NCBI RefSeq assembly: GCF_051020955.1
Contig: NC_135015.1
Span: 1,364,001-1,428,000 of the forward strand
DNA: 64,000 nucleotides
Origin: Megalopta genalis
Taxonomy: Eukaryota; Arthropoda; Insecta; Hymenoptera; Halictidae
Direction: 5' to 3'
Shown: piece by piece, positions 22,500 through 34,557 of the stretch
How positions within the stretch are numbered: position 1 is the stretch's first letter
How the letters are laid out: each line of letters begins with the position of its first letter
Made by a program: the position numbers and the translations under genes
The notes under the pieces: model-generated
Seen by the model: only the letters and a program-made list of their open reading frames with translations
Databases searched by the model: none
What the model was told of the DNA's origin: nothing

Positions 22500-24905
22500 T
22501 TTATAAAGTGAACATTTCTTACACATAAACACAACCAACTGCAAAATCTGTCGAATTTCGTTCTTTTGTTCAGCAGTGCAGCTCTTCTCCCGTACACGTT
22601 AACTAGACACTTCCCTAACAATAAGTAGTGCCCAATGATGGGACCATCAGGAATCCATAAGACACGGCCGCGGTTGTTACCGACTCAGTCTGCAGCCCGT
22701 AGCGGTGCAGCGTCGCGAGAATGTGGGTGAAAGCACTTGGCAGCGGGCGAGAACCTGCGAATCTTGATCTTGGCAGTGAGTGCCGCTTGTTAGCCATAAG
22801 CGGGCGCGAGTTTAAGGCCATACATCTGCGAAAGCAGCAGCGGCGGACTGAGCGTGCTAGCGGCGATAAATGTAGTTGGCTCGGGCTCTCCAGAGCCGTG
22901 ATCATTCTTCCGCCGTTTTCTCCCGGAATCGTGGTTTAGAACATCATTCCGCGGTACGGTCGATTACATTTACGGCCGGTCGAGATATCCGCGGGATGCG
23001 GTCTCGACCGCGCGGCGACCAATACTGCCGAGGCGGGACATGTCTTTCTTTCTTCCCTAATGTTGCAGCCGATTTTTTCCACGCCAAGGAAATGGAACAT
23101 CGCGGCGAAGGCGCTAAACATCCGGCTCCGATGCCCGGGAACGCTAAGTGCGAGGCGAAATTCGCTCTCAACGAACAGCGGACCACCGCGTACTCCACAG
23201 CTGCGCGTCGGCTCTCAATGGCATAATTGCAAGTAACGATACCCCGTGGAAATGGACCCCGGCAATTTTTCGTCGGATTACTGCCGCATTATAGTTTGCA
23301 GCCGCAGGAGCCAGGCTTTGTCTCGACGATTTTTGTATATTCGTACGGCTAAGTCGCGTTCGCGAGATACCGCGGAAAATAAAGCCACCGTAATTAGTGT
23401 AGAACGACGGCGAACGGAGAAACGGACGAGTGCTTAGATTTTTATTGTTTCGCGTCCTTTGTGCAATTATCGGCAAATTGTGAGCAGTCGAATATTTTGG
23501 AAGAAACCGGCGGTGTGTACCGGTAATTGCGGCACAATCGGATAAGTGTAATTGCATGTACGAAACATATTCGAGTGCGCGCGGTAGAAGTATACACATG
23601 GATGAAGAATTAGAGCTTTGGGAAAATAGAAACGAAGTTAACGAAATTGAATTTACGAATGACAAGTTTCTTTTAATAGTATAATATATATAATAGTATA
23701 ATAAATATTAATTAATTTTCGCACTAAATCTCCTTTTATTTGTGATCTATGTATGCTTAATCTTCTATTATAAGGGTTGTTTTTGTGAGATCCACGGAGA
23801 AGAAATTGTTATTTATATTATAGTTTAAACAAATTCCTTGCTTTATTTATACTAGCGTTCTGTGATATGGTAACCATCTTATCGTAAAGAAAATAAAAGT
23901 TGCATTTGTTATTAAAAACATACGTATTGTTCGGATATTCTGGTGAGTTCTACGACAATAGAGTCATCGTACACTAGATGGTTAATTAAAATAGTATTGT
24001 CGTAGAACGCGAGGGACACGACGGCACCATCATTAATTTTATAATTGAGCAATCATAGAATCTCGATTGTTGCAAAACGTAATTCGACTTTTCATCTTTG
24101 AAACTGCATTTGCATTGCTGATTGTCTAATACGTTTCTTAAATCCTTAATTTCTTCAATGCGGACCAATTATTACTGTTTCAAGTGACGTTATAAATGTA
24201 AACTTTTTCTTCGAACTATTCTACGGTTTCGCCAGCTTTTGTTTTTAATTTAAAAGTACGTTAATTTTGTGAACATATTCATAAACTGAAGAAATATTTC
24301 TAGGTTATGAGTTTCAAATAAGTACAACAGAGCAACGCGGAATTTTTGAACAATGTGTAATAATCACATCACTGTGTAATAACATTAATTGTACCACTTT
24401 TTGGCTAAGCTAGATTTTGTTGTTTCACTACTGTGATAAATTATAAAAAAGTGAATGCATTGCTTCAAATAACAAATCCATGAAAATTCTTCAATTTAAT
24501 TACTGATTGGTGGAAAATAAATGATCGTTGTAAAAATGGTTGTGGAAGTCTCGAAAAGCTTTCTCACTTTTGTAATTAGAAGTCTTCGTCTTTCTCATAG
24601 AGGGTTAAAGTCTGAAACGGCCCACGACAATGACCCTGAATGACCTTCAAAGGCCACCGTATCACAGAAACTTGAAATGGCAAATTTGCAACAAGTTCGT
24701 TAAAGTTACTTCAATAGTTCATCGAAAATTCTGTTCCATCTTTACTGTTTCTTGTTCTTTGAAGAATCGCGACCTTTTACGTCGATATTGCTAGGACATC
24801 CGTAATTGTATGGGCAAAGGGGCTGTTACATGCGAACGATTTTCTTCATCCAGACGGTGAAGGGGGAATCCAATCGGCCGGAAGAGGTGAAATAAAGGTA
24901 CTCAC
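22500..24905. other. CpG-rich island (22620-23460) then AT-rich intron
   Basis: The island gives up to 165-codon frames on both strands, overlapping each other and without recognisable domains, as expected of CpG-rich DNA with few stop codons. It lies about 1.5 kb downstream of the Ig1 exon in the gene's direction. It could be an intronic regulatory element; nothing proves it. The AT-rich remainder shows no feature. Confidence 0.5.
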
Positions 24906-25226
24906 CGGCCTTTACCGTGATTTCACGGCCCAACACCCTGCCGACGCTGTTCGAGGCTTGACATCTGTAGACGGCCGAGTGGACATCGTGTCGGTAGCTC
25001 TCCGCGCCGAACGGCAAGAAGTACATCGAACCGTTTACCAGCGTCTCGCGGATGTTCGGTATAGGGAGCACCGGTGACCCGTCCCCCATAAGCCAATCAA
25101 TCCTCGGCGGGGGACTGCCTTGTGCCGAACAATGGATCATTGTCCCGGTCTCGTTCGAGAATTCTACCGACGAGCGTGGCTCTGAGATCAGCACCGGACC
25201 CTGACTATCCAGCACCACTCCCCGTC
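24906..25226 (-). CDS. Dscam2: Dscam-family exon: Ig domain 1
   Basis: An internal exon of 321 bp, read from 25226 down to 24906. The acceptor is CATGTTTCAG, with a CTAAC branch-like site about 25 nt before it. The donor is G|GTGAGT. Both ends are phase 1, so the exon is a frame-neutral unit of 106 full codons plus split codons. It starts RGVVLDSQGPVLISEPRSS, as in mature Dscam N-termini. The Ig fold shows Cys32 (IHCSAQG), Trp44 (RIDWLMGDG) and Cys88 (VYRCQASN), numbered within the exon, with likely N-glycosylation at FSNET and VNGS. It ends REITVKA, which joins to the next exon (14510-14349) to give TVKAVVRQKYEV, the usual Ig1-Ig2 linker of Dscam proteins. The signal-peptide exon must lie upstream (above 25226) and was not found. 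The paralogue assignment to Dscam2 is likely, not certain. Confidence 0.92.
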
Positions 25227-25229
25227 CTG

Positions 25230-25720
25230 AAACATGGACCGCAGTGTGTTAGCTTTAAAGAGGGTCTCATCGATCCTGTCGCAACTAGAAAGTATAGAAG
25301 ACTCTTCCCGTACGACGAACATGCATATTTTATAGTCCCCATACTTTCCAAAGACTTTCGCTTTTCCCTTCCTCACGTATACATCTTATTCGTCGCTTTT
25401 AGCAACGAGGTTATGCAGTTATAGTGTTGTTATACTCTAACCCCTTGTACTAAGATTTCTTTTATAATTAATTTGCGCAGTTCTTCGTTCTCAATCATTT
25501 TCCTTTATAGAACGAGACAATGTTACGGCTGCAAAGAAGAACGCCGCAAATGTTTTCACTTTTTAGATATTTTCGTTTAAAGTTCTGATCACTAATGCTT
25601 CGTCTTATATAAGCTTTTCACATTGCATAATTTCTTTGAGTCTATAGAATTTGTTTTCACAATAATTTTTCTGATCAATACGTGAATCCTACGTGCTACA
25701 GTTCAATTAACGCATTGAAT
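25230..25720. other. Intron, no feature seen
   Basis: AT-rich apart from the immediate splice region. The plus-strand frame that crosses the Ig1 exon into this stretch is an antisense shadow. Confidence 0.5.
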
Positions 25721-25721
25721 C

Positions 25722-25912
25722 AAATTTGAAGTTGTGCGCCAATTGTGAACAGTTCTGATGTCAATCATATCGAAAACATATGGGCAAAACTTAGAAAGCT
25801 CGTCGACGAGAAACAGACAGGAAATAAAGAAAAACTTTGACTGGCTATCCGAATATCGTGTGAAGAAATTTGATCCGTGGACTGCAAAAACCTTATTAAT
25901 CCCATGCATGTA
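25722..25912 (+). pseudogene. Tc1-like transposase remnant, C-terminal end
   Basis: A frame reading NSSDVNHIENIWAKLRKLV followed by DEKQTGNKEKL matches the end of Tc1-family transposases, in which SPDLNPIEN carries the last catalytic glutamate. Stop codons follow (TGA after KEKL and again after SCEEI), so it is dead. No TIRs were identified around it. Confidence 0.75.
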
Positions 25913-26368
25913 TAAAAGCTGTAATACACACACGCGAGGAAGCAACAAAATAATAATACTTAATTGTTCCATGCTTCGTACGATCAAAGTATTATTTATT
26001 TGGACTATGATCGAAAACCTTTTTCCAGTATTTCTACTGATCGGAAACTTTTTCCCATGCAACATTTTGTTTTTCCACTTGTGTATCGTTGATAATACTG
26101 TATGCTAAGCTTCGTTTAATTCCCCATTGCATTTAATTATAAAGATAATTATAATTAATATTATATAATATAATTATAATTAAAAATAATTATAAAGTAT
26201 CTTATACTTAAAAGCAATCAATGTTTTTAATCAATTTCCTACTAACGCATCTGATCGGAAACTTATCGTCAGGAGTTCTATATGCATATTTTCCTAATTT
26301 ATGTGCAATATTAATTTGATCGAACATCGATTTTGATTGAATATTTTCTGCCAGGTAGTACAGTAGTA
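25913..26368. other. AT-rich intron, no gene
   Basis: Includes an A/T palindromic run (ATAATTATAATTAA) at about 26140-26200. Long open frames on both strands overlap the transposase remnant and are shadows. Confidence 0.5.
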
Positions 26369-26586
26369 CAGTATATTCTCCCTAATTCGCGCTGAGATTG
26401 CGCACAAAAAAGGACAATTTGGGAAGAGTAGATGCGATTATTCGAGTCTTCTGACTCGATTTTATAGTTACCGATTGTCAACAACTATAAAAAACGAAAG
26501 GCTCGGCGCAAGAATAATCGTCTCTCCTCTTCTCAAATTGTCCTTTTATGTGCGTAATCTCAGCGCGAATTAGGAAGATATTACTG
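26369..26586. mobile_element. Hairpin MITE, CAGTAAATTCTCCC family, full-length copy
   Basis: TA|CAGTATATTCTCCCTAATT on the left and TTAGGAAGATATTACTG|TA on the right, 218 bp. The arms pair from end to end around TTTTATAGTTACCGATTGTC. It abuts the partial copy at 26589. Confidence 0.9.
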
Positions 26587-26588
26587 TA

Positions 26589-26737
26589 GTATTATTCGAG
26601 CCTTGCGGCTCGTTTTTATAGTTGTGAATAATTGGTGGCTATAAAAACGAACCGCAAGGCTCGAATAATCGTATCTTCTCTTCCCAAGTTGTCTATTTTT
26701 GTGCACAATCTAAGCGTCAATTAGGACAAATTTACTG
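26589..26737. mobile_element. Hairpin MITE, CAGTAAATTCTCCC family, half copy adjoining the previous one
   Basis: It contains ATTATTCGAGCCTTGCGGCT and its inverted partner, the CTCTTCCCAAGTTGTC block and the right end TTAGGACAAATTTACTG|TA. The outer left arm is missing. The two copies share the TA between them. Confidence 0.8.
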
Positions 26738-26739
26738 TA

Positions 26740-27849
26740 TAATCCCACGAACATATTGTGCCAAAGACGTTTTACGAAATTGAAGAAATTCAGCTGTTTA
26801 CGCAGATACATATACGTATACCGTTATTATTCAAAGCCACTTTGAATAGCGAACCTTACAGCAATGACTTTCAAGTAGTAAAAAGTAAATGTGTCCGTCA
26901 CGTAAAGAAAGGACTGGAAAACCTGCCAAACTCGACAGTAAAGGTTATGTCCTCCCGCGCTCAACTAGTTTGCTGCTGAAGTCCTCGTCATCGGCCAGCA
27001 TTGCCAGCATTGCCAGCAATGCAAAATGTTCGCAAACGTATACGACGCGCGGCGGCTAAAGAGGCAGAAGCGAGAAAGGCAAGAATTGCACGGAAGGAAC
27101 GAAATGCGGCCTTGTCGGAGCAGTTCGTAAAAGAGGAAAGTTTGAAGTACGGGCCAGAGCATAGTAGATTAGCATAAGATTCCCGGGAGGCTTCAAAAAG
27201 TATTATTTAAGTGTACCGAAAACTTCTAACGTGCTTTCTGAAAAACATCGTTTTCACATCGCCCTGTAACGTAACGAAAAGTATTGTGCCGATTTACTTC
27301 CTTCCTTACGTACGTATCCAAAGCACAGCATGAACCAATACCGTTGAATTTTCTTCATTAATTTGTTAGGTATTACACATAAGCGCGTGTGTGCTTTTTC
27401 TTCAAAGTATTCTATTACTTTTGCGGTTTTCGGACTTTAAGATAGAAATAGGTTCTTGCGACACATTTATAGAACGAAGAAATATTTCTAGGTTCTGATA
27501 AATATAGCAGAGCGACAGAATTGATTGGTACTGTGATCGATATAAATCATTCTAACAACATTAATCCGAATTAGTTTTGTGTAATCAAATTTTTGTCAGT
27601 AGCTTCGCTAGTGCAGGAAAGATTGGTTTACTACAAATTCGTGAAACTTCGTTAATTTCCAATAGGCTTCCCTAAAAAGATGCTGAACCTCTTCTATAAA
27701 AAATCTGCAATTTAATTACTGGGTTGACAGAAGATAATTCGGAAAGCTTTCATAACATTATAAATAGAAGTCTTCATAATATATGTCAATAACTGATTTA
27801 GGTTAAGCGATCCAAATCGAAAGGTTTGAAATGTTAACTTGTCCCAAAA
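26740..27849. other. Intronic stretch, no gene
   Basis: AT-rich; GCCAGCATTGCCAGCATT makes a small 9 bp tandem repeat near 26997. A 73-codon plus-strand frame at 26758-26979 has no recognisable domain. Confidence 0.5.
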
Positions 27850-28665
27850 TGCAGTGTAATATGTCAGCCCGTGCTTTAAACCGAAATAACTTTTTTATTA
27901 TTGGTCCAAGCGATCTAAATTTTGTTGAAATGCTGTAATTTTGGAAAAATTACAAGTGGTTCGTTCGTATGATAAAAGTTTTAAGAAATTATGTGTTTTC
28001 AACTTTTTTATCTGAGCCCATAACGAAAATTAAAACATGCATTTTCTAGATCTCGGTAATTTATCATTGCTAACATTAGCTGTAAGCAATTCACGATTGC
28101 GAAAATCGTAATTTTTCACAAATTCCAACCTAAAACAGGTCATTTTTACATGTTTCAGTAGCTGTAGCATGACTATAACGAATTCGATAAAAATTTCAGC
28201 ATTTATACAAGTTACCGAGATCTACAAAATGCATTTGTTAGAAATGACTGTGTGCGTCAGTATTTCCACGTTGTCTGTGTTTAGATATTTCCCGGTATAT
28301 AGCTGAAGTGTAGACAAGGGAACGGGAAACAGTGCCTTGATGCGCTTGTGCTAGCTGACTTCCTGGGACTGACTTGGAGTCCCTACTTTAGACCCCCGCC
28401 TGGGTCCCTTCGCAGCCAGGGAAGAAACGCCTCCTACCCCCGCGCGTCTATCGCTTACGACGATGGTATCGTATTCCAACAGCATTTTGAAAATTTTCGT
28501 TCTAAGCTTAGATAAAATAATTGAAAATACATCATTTTGTATTTCTTTTATCATGCCAACTAATTGCAATAGTGAACTAATCCCGTTAACATCCCAACAA
28601 AATTTGGATCGCTTGGCACGATTATAAAGAAATTATTTCGTTTTAAAAGATGTACATAGACGAGT
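27850..28665. mobile_element. TA-element (GGACTAAA family), degenerate copy carrying a solo LTR
   Basis: Recognised by family blocks CTTTTTTATCTGAGCCCATAA and GATCTCGGTAATTTAT on the left, and their inverted partners on the right (ACAAGTTACCGAGATCTAC). The terminal bases are eroded, so the limits are approximate. It is interrupted by the LTR at 28236-28491. Confidence 0.7.
28236..28491. mobile_element. Solo LTR (type C), 256 bp, with 5 bp target duplication
   Basis: It begins TGTTAGAAATGACTG and ends GTATTCCAACA. GCATT is directly repeated at 28231-28235 and 28492-28496. The GC-rich interior contrasts with the AT-rich host element. TATATAG near 28300 suggests a plus-strand promoter but no clear AATAAA is seen, so orientation is left open. 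No internal region adjoins. Confidence 0.8.
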
Positions 28666-30574
28666 TTCATGTTTTAGGTATTAATTCCAGAATTGCGATG
28701 AGCGTTGATCGACCTTGAAGGTCAGCAAACGAAAAATAACGATCACCTTTCTTACAGCAAGAATTTCTGAAAAATTGTTCGTATCTCATACGTAAGTACG
28801 CGTACGCTTGAACGTTTTCTACGAAGAGCAGTTCTTATCTAAAGTTTTCACGACTCGTGACTGCGACGGAGCCGCCTCGAGAAGTTCTAGGATTAATATG
28901 AGAACACCCAGTACTTAAAAGGTGCGGCGTGCTGGTTTTTCCAGACGGACTCGCCCTTATGCATGAATAAACCACGGATGGGGTATAGTGAGATATATAC
29001 GACACGGGTAAAGTGTAAATAAATAACGCGAGCGAAAATGGGTTAAATATGGAGATACCGTACTCGAAGTAAGAAACAACATGCAGAATACAACGGTTGC
29101 CTCAAAACTTTTTCGATATTCGCTCCTATGTATATCGATGGCAGACAGTTTATATCGCAAAATGCGCGAAACGCTGCTCCCCCGTGTATGTGTACACACA
29201 TCGATGAACACGGCGTACTTTCATTTTGTTGCAAAGCGAAGAGCTGCCGTGCACGTCAGTCAACAGTAACGCTGAAATCGATCATATTCGATCTTCGTCT
29301 TGTCAGTTATTACGGATCCCGCGACATCATTTGCATTTTTCACGAAGACCGAGCAGGTTCATCTTTCATGCCCCGAACACACGCCGGCTGCAAAAATTGT
29401 CTCGCCTTTTTGACAAACTTTTAAACGTATTAGACGGTACCGCGAATACATTTCAATTTTCATTCCATTCTTTAAATCAATGTTTTCAACGTACTTTGAA
29501 TATTCATTGGGAAATCATGCATTTATCATCGCGCGACTGCATCGGTGCTTTTGTTCGAATATTCTTGGAGGTTTCCGATGTTTTCGAACCGACGACGAGT
29601 GTGTCTACATTAATCGTGAAAAGTAGTATAAGATAAGAGGAAGTATAAGATAGTCCAAAACAGACGAAAATACGGACTTCATATTATATTTATATGAAAC
29701 AGCATTAAACACAAAATTCAACCATTTACTTGTAAAAGAAATGTTTGCCTTAAATAAAATTAATAGCGACCCTGGCAAAGTACAATTTTATATCGGTACT
29801 TGAACTTATTTCCGTACAATATGAGAAATTTACATAAAAATCTGAATAATTAAGATAGCACAAAAAAAGAAAAATGTACTCATTGATAGAATTAAACATC
29901 CTTCACAGTCCCGTTCAATTGTATAATCTGGATCAATAATTATATAAGTTGGATCCTACGATTTTGGCTGAAATGAATTTCGCGTTACTCGTTTAAATTC
30001 TGGGAACTCTCTCGTACAGTCCTATTTGGCACGAAACAAAATAATTTTGTGCACCGGTATAATGCCAGTAGCATGCAAAAAAAATATAGTTGAAGAAAGC
30101 AGATGAATAGAAGGCACGAAATCCCTCGCAGCCAACGAATCTCGACGTTTCTACAGAGACACGAAGAATTTCGACATTTCTTTAGGAATACCGGTATCCT
30201 AATCCAATTTCATTTCCGTCTACGCAAAAATACCACGAACAGTGGATGTTCCCCGGCTAGACGGAATAGCTGAGATCGATGACGCAATGGCGTCAAAGAT
30301 ATGAATAGAGAGACGGGACGAGATGACGAAGCAACGGAGTCGGCGAGCTACCCAAATAATGGTAATCGAACTACCTTCGCGACAACAATAAAACTGGCGC
30401 GGGATATGTGCACCCAGGTTCGCTGAATGACGCGCGAATCGTCGCCTCTCGCAGCAGCTCGCTGCGATTGCAACATTTACCACTCTACTCTTCTCCGCTG
30501 CACTCATATTATTTCTGCTCGGGGTCTATCCCTCGTTTTCCCTTTTACATCTCTTGTCTGTTCATCGACAACTG
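28666..30574. other. Intron: mixed composition with CpG-richer patches
   Basis: Positions 28850-29620 and 30100-30530 are CpG-richer, with overlapping frames on both strands (up to 136 codons) but no recognisable protein. The remainder is AT-rich. Confidence 0.5.
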
Positions 30575-30768
30575 CTCATCTCGCTCTCTTTCTCTAGTTA
30601 TCTTTCTCTTGCTATCTTCCTCTCTCGCTCTCTTTCTCTACTTATCTTTCTCTTGTTATCTTTCTTTCTCGCTCTCTTTCTCTCTAGTTATCTTTCCCTC
30701 CCCTTATCTTTCTCTTGCTATCTTTCTCTCTCGCTCTCTTTCTCTAGTTATCTTTCTCTTGTTATCTA
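30575..30768. repeat. Pyrimidine-rich minisatellite, 44 bp unit
   Basis: The marker TCGCTCTCTTTCTCT recurs at about 30581, 30625, 30669 and 30731. Between markers lie AGTTATCTTTCTCTTG-type stretches. Spacing is 44, 44 and 62 bp. Confidence 0.85.
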
Positions 30769-30811
30769 TAAAAACGAGCCACAAGGCTCGATTAATCGTA
30801 TGGAAGAGAAT
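30764..30811. mobile_element. Hairpin MITE fragment, CAGTAAATTCTCCC family
   Basis: CTATAAAAACGAGCCACAAG then GCTCGATTAATCGTATGG is the family's central right-arm segment. It directly follows the minisatellite. Confidence 0.65.
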
Positions 30812-31069
30812 AGGTTTGAATAGATATTTTCGTGGTAATTTTGTAAGAAATATGGTTTTCATTTATGCAGATGGTGAAGATAGTAAATAGACAAAGACAT
30901 ATAATGAGGATGTTGAATATAGAAGTAACACTAACAATAACAATAATGACAAATAATGACAATCGCAATAATAGTAATAATGATGGCAATAATAATAATA
31001 AATCGAATTGACAATAAAGTACGCGAACTGGATGAAGCAGTAGGGTAGGGTGTGACTTCTCTCTTTATT

Positions 31070-31302
31070 CAGGGTGTATAATAGGTTAATACATTTTTAT
31101 TCAGAATTCCGGGGGTGCATAAAATGGTGCACAAAAAATTATATTAAACAAAATAAAGTCGATCCTCGCGTGTCCTGTAAGCATACACACAAAACAAAAT
31201 AGCGGACCCCCACGAAATAGGAAAAGTTTCGTATGAAACATTTTTCTGAATAACGAATAGTTCTGGTGATAATCGCGTGTAATGATTGAAATGGGACACC
31301 CT
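31070..31302. mobile_element. Possible MITE with AGGGTGT termini
   Basis: Left CAGGGTGTATAATAGG and, read inward from the right, TAGGGTGTCCCATTTC. The match covers only about 8 bases and no TA lies on the left, so this is tentative. Confidence 0.35.
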
Positions 31303-32024
31303 ATATATATCGCTCTGTCTCTGTCTGTGCCTGTGTCTCTCCGCCGCCCCTTCAAACGAGAAAATCTGATAGAGCATCTCTGGCTCAGCTGATGCCAGCA
31401 CTGTCGGAGAGCTTTGTCCCCGGAATTCCGGGAGCTTGTTTTTCGATGGTGGAGGGTGCCGAGAGGTTGCGAATGGCCGGCGCGAACGAGGGCGACGACG
31501 CGCATGGGAAATGAGCCGAGGACTGAGACGGTATGGCTGGGATCGGTTCCATTATGTATGAACGCCGGTTTGATAACTTGGACCGCATCGATACCACGGG
31601 AATCTGAAAGACCCGTAAGGGTCCATTCATACATAGTCGGCCACCGAGGGACCCGGATCAAAATTGGTTACCGTATTCTTATACGTTGCAGTTTATACAG
31701 GCCGGTTAGTGATTGTCAAACCTCCCTCTGGTTGTTTTTTATACTTCATACAGGTTTGACTATACAGTTGCGTCGGTATTTAAGTTGATGCTTACACTTT
31801 TCGGGAAATTTAAGGTAACAAATTTTTCATTAATGTAAACGCTGTTTGAATTAGGAATGAAGACGTTCGTTTCATCGTCACAACATTATGAATAAACATA
31901 AACAACAAATAAAACAAAGTAAAAAATAATGAATTTTATTAATATATATAAATATAATAAATAATAATATATATAATATATATAATAAATAAATTTCTAT
32001 AGTTTTGATTTCGTGGAATTTGCA
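31303..32024. other. CpG-rich patch (31310-31650) then AT-rich intron
   Basis: Frames of up to 186 codons on the minus strand cross the patch, but opposing frames overlap them and no domain is visible. ATATATA repeats lie at 31940-31990. Confidence 0.45.
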
Positions 32025-32790
32025 GCTCTAGTTCATTATCATAGATGCTCTATAGGATTTAAATCTGGATTCGGAGGTGGCCACGGGAACACGGAAATAT
32101 CATTTCCTTCGAAAATTTTTTAACTATTTTTGCTGTGTTTCGGATCGTTATCATGTTGAAACACGCAGGATGTTATGGAAGAGAATTTTTCAATTGACTG
32201 AATTAAATTTTTATATTTAGCAGCAGTCAGTCTTCTCCATTTAAAACTTCTCCATATTATTATATTCCCACCACCGTGTTTGACAGTGGGTGTTACTAAT
32301 GTCTATTTGAAAGCATCGCCTTTTCTTCTCCATACATATTCTTTCCTCCTGTTTGAATGTAATTCGAATTTCGATGCATCGCTCCAAATTATTGATTTCC
32401 AAAGTGAAATCGGCTTATTGTAATATTCTTATCAAAATTTAAACATTTTAATGCATTCACTTTTTCTAGATATCGATATTGGTAGACAAAGATTTGTTTT
32501 TATTTATTGCGCAGTAATGAACGGATTTTTGTCTAATTCTTTAGTGATTAACGCGACCAGTTGTTTTTTTCTATCCGATGTCACTGAGTTTTCAGGTTTA
32601 CATATCTTTTGTAATTTTTGGCATATCTTCCTAACACCTTCTTTGGATGTTTCAAACTCATGTGCAATTTATTGCAAACTTTTTCCTTCCATTCTTATTT
32701 TGTAAATGTATACCTTGTTGGATACTTGTAGTTTTCTAGTTTTTGAACTACTAAAAATAAGAGGTACGTCACGAAAGAAATGTGTGAAAA
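32025..32790 (-). pseudogene. Tc1-like transposase pseudogene
   Basis: Read on the minus strand, it contains a helix-turn-helix-like segment (IAHEFETSKEGVRKICQKL), the HGGGNIIIWRSFKW motif, FQHDNDPKHS with the second catalytic Asp, and WPPPNPDLNPIEHL with the catalytic Glu. This is the order expected of a Tc1-family DDE transposase. Stop codons (for example between KHSKNS and KIFEGND, and after IEHL) show it is inactive. I could not pair terminal inverted repeats. Confidence 0.85.
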
Positions 32791-32799
32791 TAACCTAGA

Positions 32800-33233
32800 A
32801 ATCATAATAATAATAAAATTAAATTAAAGAATAATTAAATGATGTTGATATTCAATTTATAAAATAAATGTTTTGTTACGTCAACTTACTTTTCGTCAGA
32901 CCAATATTTGACAAAAAATTTTTAAATGTGCAATAACTTCGTTCTATATGATGTTTTCACTTCCACTGCCCGCAGGTAATTAAGTCATTACCCGTACTTG
33001 ATATAAACAAAAAACAGGAGTTTCTTAAATCGTGTAAGAACATCTACAAAGCAGAGAAATGCAACTCATCGTTTGAATCTGCGGCCGTAAACATAAATAC
33101 CAATGCGACTGTATATCGTGACAATATAAAAACACATTAAGTGCTGAATATTATCTCCAAAAATTCTCACAATATCAAAGCCATTTAATCAATGAAACCG
33201 AAAGTAGAAAGTCCAAATTTACCATACGAAATA
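32800..33233. other. AT-rich intron, no feature seen
   Basis: No open frame or repeat of note. Confidence 0.5.
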
Positions 33234-33469
33234 TTAAGTCTACCGGAAAGTTCTGTCCGTTTGAAAAATGAAAGGAAATAATAGATTTTTCATAAATTTA
33301 GTAATATTTATATTGTACAATATAATTTCCGTCGTTACTTATGACCTCTTGCCAGCGTGATGGCAATTTGTGAGCAACATTTTTCAAAAATATATGTCTC
33401 AAATGAATATGTGCATATCTATTGAAATTTGCAATGACATTATCAAACAGAACTTTCCGGTAGACCTAA
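33234..33469 (-). mobile_element. Mariner-derived MITE, 236 bp, with a transposase 3' remnant
   Basis: TIRs are TTAAGTCTACCGGAAAGTTC (left) and, read inward from the right, TTAGGTCTACCGGAAAGTTC, flanked by TA. On the minus strand the interior reads LPSRWQEVISNDGNYI, which resembles the C-terminus of mariner transposases. Everything between the 5' end and that last portion is deleted. A related element is at 54912-55107. Confidence 0.85.
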
Positions 33470-34557
33470 TATTAGTGTGACTCTACTGGTGTAATAAGTT
33501 GCATTTTAATTTTTAACCATGATTTTATATCTGCTATATGTATAATTCACTGGTATATTACTGTCCATTCGTTAAAAATTGTTGTTCATTCATTTGGCGT
33601 ATTTTTCACTAAATCTTACATTACACTTTTAAAGTAGCTGTAACTATGAAAAAACGCTGGAATTCAGAAATGTGCAAACTTAATAATAAAACAGCTCGCT
33701 CATGATAATATCATTCGGAACATTAAATAACGATTTAAGAATAACGGTTTTAATGAACATGCAGCTTAAGTGTTCATTCAATAGAAAATGCATAATCGAG
33801 AAAAATGGATTACAAGAATATACAACTTCAAGTTCGATGCACCCGATCGATTTCAAATTCTGCACAGATTATTTACGCAGCCAGTGACTAAAGAAATCTC
33901 GAGATTAATTTTTACCAAGAGTAAGTACGGTCCACTGCACGGCCGCTGTATCTACATATTGCGTTCTCGAGTTAAGTTGCACGCATGCGTACGCCAGAAA
34001 GACGTTTATGCACGGCCACTTCCTGGGTTCTATGAGCGCGATGCACCTGCGACACCGGTTTATAGCCGGTGAGACCGCCTCTGTATTCCACTCTATACGT
34101 ACCGCTGCGTACGCTCGACCCATATACGCAAACCGCACACCAGCCACGTATTGTGCGCGCCATGCTCGGAAATCCCCGAAACTAGACAAAAATGTTAATC
34201 CCGTTGTTCCTCATTTTGTTTTATGCGCCCGAGGCTTTCTACGCCGGAGGACATGAATGCGCCGTGCTGAATCGCGGGACATTAATTTTTCATGTCTTTG
34301 AATTGCCCGTTTGTGGCTCCGTGGCATAGTAAAATTTTAGTATGGTTCTACTTGGATTAATTGCTGAATTATGACAATAGGTATTCGTATTGTAAATGTT
34401 TGGCAGTTTCGCGTTCTAAATTGTACATTCCTAAAAACTCAGTTCTGAAGCATTCCTCGGCTGTCCTTTGTCATTCGGTGACGAATGTGCATGAATATGT
34501 TTGTTCAATAAGGAAAATACGGGTGGTTTATTTGTATATGTTTGTTCACGAAGCCGT
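33470..34557. other. Intron with CpG-rich patch (33930-34260)
   Basis: Four overlapping frames (63-94 codons) on both strands in the patch, none recognisable. Confidence 0.45.

Larger units (their letters stand above)
14511..24905 (-). other. Dscam2: Complete intron between the Ig1 and Ig2 exons of the Dscam-family gene
   Basis: It runs from the GTGAGT donor (24905 downward) to the TTTACAG acceptor (ending at 14511), 10395 bp. A pyrimidine run (CTCTCTTT) precedes the acceptor. It contains two nested TA-element copies, a solo LTR with a recognisable promoter, a MITE and two CpG-rich islands. Confidence 0.85.

Noticed and set aside
22944..23665. Frames of 84-165 codons on both strands near 23 kb
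   Set aside because: Overlap each other in a CpG-rich island with few stop codons; none recognisable.
31101..31661. 186-codon minus-strand frame
   Set aside because: It runs across the boundary of a CpG-rich patch and a possible MITE; no recognisable domain and overlapped by other frames.
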